22,771 nt of DNA from Anaerolineales bacterium UBA2029. GTDB lineage: Bacteria > Chloroflexota > Anaerolineae > Aggregatilineales > Aggregatilineaceae. A model generated the notes under the pieces. The model made no database searches and was not told the DNA's origin. It worked only from the letters and a program-made list of their open reading frames with translations. Below, piece after piece: positions 17,751-22,771 of the stretch. Numbering within the stretch: the stretch's first letter is position 1; each line of letters begins with the position of its first letter. The position numbers were made by a program, and so were the translations under genes. The stretch is from positions 1 to 22,771 of the forward strand of contig DDBP01000315.1 in assembly GCA_002332795.1 (NCBI GenBank), read 5' to 3'.

Positions 17751-18701
17751 TTACTCGGCAGCGGGCGGCAGGATGACGCCGTCAATCACGTGAATGATGC
17801 CGTTGTCGGCCATCACGTCCGCGGCGGCAACACTGGCCTGGCCGTCGTTGAGGCTCACGCCCATGTCATCGGCCTTGACCTTGATTGTCGCGCCATTCAG
17901 CGTGCCGATCTCCTCCATCTGCGCGACGGCGGCAGCGGGGAACCGGCCCGGCGCAACGTGGTACAGCAAAATGCTCGTCAGGGTCTCGGTGTCGGCCAGC
18001 AGGTCTTCAGCGGTGATGCCCAGGGCTTCCAGCGCCGCGGCGAAGGCGTCGTTGGTGGGGGCAAAGACCGTGTAGGGACCAGCCGCGCTCAGCGCGTCTA
18101 CCAGACCAGCCGCCTGCACTGCGGCCACCAGCGTGCCGAAGTCCTCATTACCGGCGGCGATGTCCACAATCGTGCCCATCGGCTCGGCTTCTTCTTCGGC
18201 GGCGGGCGGCAGGATGACGCCGTCAATCACATGGATCACGCCGTTGCTGGCCATGATGTCCACCGCAGCGACCTTGGCCTGGCCGTCGTTGAGGCTCACG
18301 CCCATGTCATCGGCCTTGATCGCGATGTCTGCGCCGTTCAGCGTCGTGGCCGACTCCAGACCCGCGACGATGTCGGAGGTCACCGCACCTGGGACCACAT
18401 GGTACAGCAGGATGCTGGTCAGCGTGGCCGTGTCGGCGAGCAGGTCTTCGGGCGCGATTCCCAGCGCCTCAAACGCAGCCTCGAAAGCGGCATTGGTGGG
18501 GGCGAAGACGGTGATGGGCTTGCTGCTGGCGAAGAAGTCCACCAGACCGGCAGCTTCGACAGCGGCGACGAGCGTGCTGAAGTCCTCATTGCTCGCCGCG
18601 ATCTCGACAATCGAGGGTTTTTCTTCTTCCTGAGCCAGAGCCGGCAAGGCCGCGGCAACGAACAGAGCGATCACCACCAAGAGCACAGAGAACTTACGCA
18701 T
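17751..18701 (-). CDS. Exported protein with two fasciclin (FAS1) domains
   Basis: A 316-aa protein with a signal peptide (MRKFSVLLVVIALFVAAALP, cleavage probably after ALA at residue 23) and two FAS1 domains, about 29-166 and 176-313. Each has the H1 motif (TVFAPTN at 64 and 211) and the H2 motif (VIHVIDGVILPP, IIHVIDGVILPP). The domains repeat with a period of exactly 147 codons and are joined by an acidic linker (AAEEEAEPMG). FAS1 proteins mediate adhesion or matrix contact outside the cell; no anchor or lipobox is seen, so it is probably released or loosely held. ATG 18701 is chosen because GGAGGA sits just upstream and the signal peptide begins there; the longer frame upstream lacks both. 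Single-gene unit with a terminator downstream. Confidence 0.92.
   Translation of the reverse strand: MRKFSVLLVVIALFVAAALPALAQEEEKPSIVEIAASNEDFSTLVAAVEAAGLVDFFASSKPITVFAPTNAAFEAAFEALGIAPEDLLADTATLTSILLYHVVPGAVTSDIVAGLESATTLNGADIAIKADDMGVSLNDGQAKVAAVDIMASNGVIHVIDGVILPPAAEEEAEPMGTIVDIAAGNEDFGTLVAAVQAAGLVDALSAAGPYTVFAPTNDAFAAALEALGITAEDLLADTETLTSILLYHVAPGRFPAAAVAQMEEIGTLNGATIKVKADDMGVSLNDGQASVAAADVMADNGIIHVIDGVILPPAAE
17761..18319. repeat. Direct repeats inside the fasciclin gene (441-bp period)
   Basis: 17834-17878 is identical to 18275-18319 (45 nt), and 17761-17789 is identical to 18202-18230 (29 nt). Both pairs are offset by exactly 441 bp, or 147 codons. They are remnants of an internal domain duplication kept identical at silent sites. 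Confidence 0.85.
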
Positions 18702-18854
18702 AGCAGGGTTTCCTCCAGGTTGTTCGATAGCTTCGGCTAGTGGATTGGGCGATGTCTGCGCGCATGACATCTGCATGACGACGATACGTAGAAGAAGATA
18801 GAGGTCTTGGATTAGTGAAAACCGAAGCATAAATAAGAAAAAGATGAAAGAAAT

Positions 18855-18885
18855 AAAGGGCGACGGGGATACCTGTCGCCCTTTT
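18855..18885. terminator. Terminator-like hairpin downstream of the second ABC operon
   Basis: AAAGGGCGAC (18855-18864) and GTCGCCCTTT (18875-18884) form a perfect 10-bp stem with a 10-nt loop. T-runs follow on both strands (TTTT on plus, TTTATTTCTTTC on minus). On the minus strand it would end the ABC/permease transcript, about 200 bp after its stop. Confidence 0.75.
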
Positions 18886-18923
18886 CGATGGCTGCTTCTT
18901 TCAAGCCGCGCAATCAACAGAAT

Positions 18924-18960
18924 GGGGGTGCTGCCGGCTCCGCTGCACGGCGGCACCCCC
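18924..18960. other. Strong GC hairpin near the permease 3' end
   Basis: GGGGGTGCTGCCG (18924-18936) pairs 12 of 13 with CGGCGGCACCCCC (18948-18960) around an 11-nt loop. Without a T-run it is not a classic terminator. It could stabilise the 3' end of the minus-strand permease mRNA, or be a repeat element. Confidence 0.55.
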
Positions 18961-19087
18961 TGGGGAGCGGTCAGTGCGCTGTGGGGCGGGCCTGCACTGC
19001 GACAGACCCGTCAGGTGGCACACCAACCTGGCGCATCATTATAGGGTGTTTTGGCTTGGCGCACCACTCGTTGACAGGGTGCGACCG

Positions 19088-21553
19088 CTATTCCATCACG
19101 CGCAGCGTCGAAGGAATGTCCATGCGGCGCATGCGGCGCATGCTCAGCAGCGGCGTCAGGCCGACGACGATCACGCCCAGCACCGCCGCCAGCAAGACCG
19201 TCCCTGGCTCGATGGTGACCGCCAGGTGCAATTCGGGCAGTTCCTCTTCGGCCCGCATGGCAAACATGCTCTGCAGCGTGCCCCAACCTGCCGCCAAACC
19301 GAGCAGCGTTCCCAGCACCCCCATGACGACGTTCTCCACCATCTGCATACGGGTGACCGTGCGCATGGGCAACCCGAAGGCAAACATGGTGGCGATTTCG
19401 CGGGCGCGTTCGTCCACGCTGATGCTGGTAGTGTTGAAGGCGATCAGAAAGGCCAGGATCACCACCACTACTTCTATGATGGCCAGCATCTGCGTGATCA
19501 GGGATACCATGCTTTCCACGGCTTCGGAGAATTCGACGATGGAACTCACCGAGGCCACGCCGGGTTGTGTGAGCAGGCTCTCCTTGACTGCTTCGCGCGT
19601 CACGCCCGCCGCCGGTGCCAGGATCACCTGGTTGGCGACGCCCTCCAGGCCCATGAGCGCCGCGCCCTGCAGAGGCATATAGGTCAGCGGGCGGATCGGG
19701 TTGTCGTGAATGCCGATCACTGGCAGTTCGGTCTGCACCATGCGAAACGAGAACAGCCCTTCGCGGCGCGGATGTTCGAGCGTGACCATATCGCCCACCG
19801 TCACCCCCAGGTCGGCGGCGGCTTTCTCCGACAGGATCAGCCCTGGCTGTTCCCCCGTCAGCGCACCCTGCAACAGGTGGGGAACCCACAGCGCACGATC
19901 CATATCGTGCAGTTCCAGGAGAGTGTCAATCTCCTGAGCGCCCTTGATCAGCGTGCCGCCCAATCGCAACGCCGCCTCGCTGCCCGTGAAAAGCGGCTTC
20001 CCGTCCGCGTCAGTGAGCGAGGCCAGAGCGGTGATCTCCCCGTTGGTCACCGGGTAGAAGAAGTTGAGATCAACCAGGATGCGGTCGGGACTCATATAGC
20101 GGTAGGCGTCGTCGGCGCGCTGCAGAGTGCTCGTATAGCTATCCATCGCGCCCACGATGAAGGTCATGACGGTGATGGCGATGGCAATGCCCAGCACGGT
20201 CAACGCGGTGCGCCAGGACGAGCGCAACACGTTGCGCAGGGGCATCTGCGTGAAGCTCTTGCCGGGCAAGGGCAGATGCGCGATGGTCCGACTGAGGCCG
20301 CCCCCTTTGGCGACCAGATAGCCGCTGCGAATGGCATCTACCGGCGCGACGCGCACCGCCCGCCATACTGGAATCAGCGTCGCCAGGAACGGCAGAGTCA
20401 CGCCCAGCGCGGTCGCCCGCACGTAGCCGGGCAGGTAGAAGCTCAGGTCCCAGTAGGGCAGCGGCACCAGGTCGCGCAGAATGGTCGCGAAAACCTGACT
20501 GAGCAGCCAGCCGATCAGCAAGCCCAAAATGGTGCCCAGCACCGCGATCTGCGCGCCGATCAGCATGGGCCGGAAAGCGATCCAGCGGCGCGGCAGCCCC
20601 AGCGCCATGCCGATGCCGATCTCGCGGCGCTGCGCCTCCACGATGCGCCCGGCCAGGTTGAACGCGCCCATGGCCGCGCCGAAGAGGAATAGCAGGGCGA
20701 CCATGTTCCACACCCACTGATCGCCTTCGGCATCGTTGTAGAGGGCCGGATACACCGGGTCGTCTTCTTTGTTGAGCAGCTTGAAGCCGGTCGCTGGCAG
20801 CGCGTCGGCCATGCGCTGTTCGATCTCCGCGCGCACGGCTTCGCGGTCGGCTCCTTCGGCCAGCAGAAAGACCACGTCGTTGATCAGCCCCTCGCGTTCG
20901 GCCAGCCGCTGTGCCGTCTCCAGCGGGACGAAGAGCACGGCAAAGCTGGCCTCGCCCAGCAGGAAGGTGCCGGTTTCGGGGATGATCAGGAAGTATTCGG
21001 GCGAGTGTCCGGCTCCGACGAAGTCCAGCGCCACGTCACCGCTGACGCGCAAGGGGTCACCGGGCTGCAGGCCGTAGTGACGGGCAAACTTGTACTCCAC
21101 CACGGCCACGGCCCGACCGGCGTCGGCAGCCGTCAGGGTGCGCCCGCTGTCTTCGTCCACATAGACGCTGTTGATATGTGGGCCGTCGTCGGACACGTCC
21201 ACGCCCACCAGTTGCCCGCGGACCACTACCTCTTCGTCGGCATGCTGGGCCTGCACCAGGGTCGGCACGATCAGGCGCGTTTCCAGGTGCGCCACGCCGG
21301 AGATGCCATCCAGAGCGGCCAGCACGTTGTCCTGGTTGACAAAACTGCCTTCGGCCAGCGACAGCTTGAGATCGTACATGTGCAGGCGGTTGTAGCTCAG
21401 GTCATAGGAGTTGAGCCGCCAGGTCTTTTGCCCACCCAGCCCGGCGAAAACACCCGTGCCCAGGGCGATGATCAGCCCGATCGCCAGCACCTGCAGCCAG
21501 CGCTTGCGCAGGTCGCGCCACGACCAGCGCAGCCAGAGTCGCCAGTTCTTCAT
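19088..21553 (-). CDS. Tandem FtsX-domain ABC permease (second system)
   Basis: An 821-aa membrane permease and the partner of the ATPase encoded just upstream. N-terminal TM (LQVLAIGLIIALGTGVFAGL, about 20-40), external domain of about 230 residues, a three-helix FtsX block (WNMVALLFLFGAAMGAFNLA; MLIGAQIAVLGTILGLLIGW; ALGVTLPFLATLIPVW), then a second half starting with TALTVLGIAIAITVMTFIVG, another external domain, and a final FtsX block (LAIIEVVVVILAFLIAFNTT, VVMGVLGTLLGLAAGWGTL, LLAAVLGVIVVGLTPLLSM). Coupling helices read RREIGIGMALGLP and AREIATMFAFGLP. It ends in a basic RRMRRM stretch. Its GGAGGG ribosome site lies against the ATPase stop codon, 4 nt before ATG 21553, so translation is probably coupled. 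It lacks the extra middle helices of the 979-aa permease. Substrate unknown. Confidence 0.9.
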   Translation of the reverse strand: MKNWRLWLRWSWRDLRKRWLQVLAIGLIIALGTGVFAGLGGQKTWRLNSYDLSYNRLHMYDLKLSLAEGSFVNQDNVLAALDGISGVAHLETRLIVPTLVQAQHADEEVVVRGQLVGVDVSDDGPHINSVYVDEDSGRTLTAADAGRAVAVVEYKFARHYGLQPGDPLRVSGDVALDFVGAGHSPEYFLIIPETGTFLLGEASFAVLFVPLETAQRLAEREGLINDVVFLLAEGADREAVRAEIEQRMADALPATGFKLLNKEDDPVYPALYNDAEGDQWVWNMVALLFLFGAAMGAFNLAGRIVEAQRREIGIGMALGLPRRWIAFRPMLIGAQIAVLGTILGLLIGWLLSQVFATILRDLVPLPYWDLSFYLPGYVRATALGVTLPFLATLIPVWRAVRVAPVDAIRSGYLVAKGGGLSRTIAHLPLPGKSFTQMPLRNVLRSSWRTALTVLGIAIAITVMTFIVGAMDSYTSTLQRADDAYRYMSPDRILVDLNFFYPVTNGEITALASLTDADGKPLFTGSEAALRLGGTLIKGAQEIDTLLELHDMDRALWVPHLLQGALTGEQPGLILSEKAAADLGVTVGDMVTLEHPRREGLFSFRMVQTELPVIGIHDNPIRPLTYMPLQGAALMGLEGVANQVILAPAAGVTREAVKESLLTQPGVASVSSIVEFSEAVESMVSLITQMLAIIEVVVVILAFLIAFNTTSISVDERAREIATMFAFGLPMRTVTRMQMVENVVMGVLGTLLGLAAGWGTLQSMFAMRAEEELPELHLAVTIEPGTVLLAAVLGVIVVGLTPLLSMRRMRRMDIPSTLRVME

Positions 21554-21563
21554 CGCGCCCTCC

Positions 21564-22271
<708 letters not shown>

Positions 22272-22387
22272 GGTTGCCTTCCTGTTCGGTGCAAAGGCGC
22301 TCAACAGCGCGGCCTATCTGAAGCGCCATCTTCAGTGTAAGGGGCAGTCAGCCGTCCGTATCCCCCAATAATTAGGTCTTTCGCTAT

Positions 22388-22411
22388 TTTATCAGATATA
22401 TCACTGATAAA
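22388..22411 (-). promoter_or_regulatory. Inverted repeat, possible proximal operator
   Basis: TTTATCAG (22388-22395) and CTGATAAA (22404-22411) are perfect 8-bp arms around 8 nt. A third ATCAG half-site follows at 22411-22415. On the minus strand the dyad ends in GATAAAAT, which could serve as a weak -10 box. It lies about 120 bp upstream of the ATPase start. Confidence 0.5.
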
Positions 22412-22450
22412 TCAGAGTCCTGTCGTCGAGGGAAAAGACTTTGGACTCAG

Positions 22451-22490
22451 ATAGTTGTTTCATTGTAAACTACTATTGAGCTACAGGCAA
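22451..22490 (-). promoter_or_regulatory. Promoter overlapped by a 26-bp dyad operator
   Basis: On the minus strand TTGCCT (22485-22490), 17 nt, then TACAAT (22462-22467) make a promoter aimed at the ABC operon, with a start near 22455. The dyad ATAGT-n-GTTT (22451-22460), six bases, AAAC-n-ACTAT (22467-22476) is symmetric at 18 of 18 arm bases and covers the -10 box. This is the usual layout of a repressor operator. The repressor family is not identified. Confidence 0.6.
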
Positions 22491-22555
22491 GGCTGTGAGG
22501 CACGGGATACGCGCAGCGGTTGCCAGCGACTCTGGCGCGCCGGATGGCCTCATCT

Positions 22556-22589
22556 CCTGTCCGCGCGGCGAGCTTCAAGGGCGGACAGG
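22556..22589. other. Inverted repeat, terminator-like without T-run
   Basis: CCTGTCCG (22556-22563) and CGGACAGG (22582-22589) are perfect 8-bp arms around 18 nt. No T-run follows on either strand. It directly borders the heptad repeats. Confidence 0.4.
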
Positions 22590-22598
22590 GCTAAGTGG

Positions 22599-22647
22599 TC
22601 AGTTATCAGTTATCAGTGGTCAGTTGTCAGTGATCAGTGGTCAGTAG
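22599..22647. repeat. 7-nt tandem repeat block, left arm
   Basis: Seven consecutive heptads of the form TCAGTNN: TCAGTTA twice, then TCAGTGG, TCAGTTG, TCAGTGA, TCAGTGG and TCAGTAG. The block is the reverse-complement type of the block at 22695-22764. Confidence 0.85.
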
Positions 22648-22694
22648 CCTGCCGCAAGCCGGTGACTTCTGAGGGACACACCTTGATCACGGAG

Positions 22695-22764
22695 AACTGA
22701 CAACTGAAGGCTGAGAACTGAAAACTGAAAACTGAAAACTGAGAACTGAAGACTGATAACTCAG
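22695..22764. repeat. 7-nt tandem repeat block, right arm (inverted)
   Basis: Ten consecutive heptads, mostly AACTGAA with AACTGAC, GGCTGAG, AACTGAG, GACTGAT and AACTCAG variants. It lies 47 bp from the left block in the opposite sense, so the two could pair into a long imperfect cruciform or hairpin. The window ends 7 bp later. Confidence 0.85.
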
Positions 22765-22771
22765 GCTGGGG

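Larger units (their letters stand above)
18702..19087. other. Non-coding gap between the two minus-strand units
   Basis: About 386 bp with no supported gene. From the left: the fasciclin ribosome site (18711-18716), a small hairpin GATGTC/GACATC near 18755-18775, an AT-rich stretch (about 18780-18855) that should hold the fasciclin promoter, though I find no clear boxes, then the two stem-loops at 18855-18885 and 18924-18960. The last 125 bp before the permease stop show nothing I can name. Confidence 0.5.
22272..22598. other. Regulatory and non-coding region upstream of the second ABC operon
   Basis: No supported gene. 22340-22480 is clearly more AT-rich than its surroundings and holds the two dyads and a promoter described separately. 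22500-22598 is GC-rich and holds a hairpin at 22556-22589. No regulator gene is inside the window; it may lie beyond the right edge. Confidence 0.5.

Noticed and set aside
22455..22700. Open frame of about 81 codons across the right-end region
   Set aside because: It runs through the dyad, the hairpin and the heptad repeats, has no ribosome site and no recognisable product.
22599..22764. CRISPR array
   Set aside because: Units are 7 nt with no spacers and no cas genes; this is a simple tandem repeat.

Overview
The window is GC-rich bacterial DNA packed with ordinary housekeeping and envelope genes. I see no phage, plasmid or insertion-sequence gene and no CRISPR array. The mix fits a Chloroflexota-type (Anaerolineae-like) chromosome: a chromosomal 16S m7G1405-type methyltransferase, an RsmF-like methylase, LolD/MacB-type ABC transporters with large tandem FtsX permeases, a four-S1-domain protein, ClpC, tandem fasciclin domains, and heptad and 9-nt repeat debris between genes. 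The taxonomic call is inference from gene content and base composition; there is no rRNA here to test it.

Layout. (1) 1-2465: G-rich direct repeats, then two overlapping rRNA methyltransferase genes. The first is of the ArmA/Rmt/FmrO type that makes m7G1405. The second is RsmF-like, a family that makes m5C1407 in E. coli. They share an ATGA stop/start, so two enzymes of neighbouring decoding-site positions look translationally coupled. (2) 2689-6433: ABC ATPase plus a 979-aa tandem FtsX permease, closed by a terminator. (3) 6513-7778 (minus): an unrecognised 421-aa protein, divergent from (4) 7956-9344, an S1-domain protein with a near-consensus promoter and a terminator. (5) 9345-12396: a 541-bp leader region with two candidate promoters and stem-loops, then clpC and a textbook terminator. 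(6) 12555-15036: an exported beta-propeller protein, then an OmpR-type response regulator with no kinase beside it. (7) 15200-17654: a promoter, then an ABM-domain protein, an iron-type alcohol dehydrogenase and an EamA transporter in one tight operon. (8) 17751-18701 (minus): an exported protein with two nearly identical FAS1 domains. (9) 19088-22271 (minus): a second ABC ATPase/FtsX permease operon, preceded by two inverted repeats placed like operators. (10) 22500-22771: non-coding DNA with two inverted blocks of 7-nt tandem repeats.

The most interesting observations are the coupled decoding-site methylase pair, the structured clpC leader, the 26-bp dyad lying on the -10 box of a promoter for the second ABC operon, and the inverted heptad arrays. 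No gene in the window looks clearly broken. Nothing here is proven to be a new system; the methylase pair is the best candidate for a previously unremarked functional unit.
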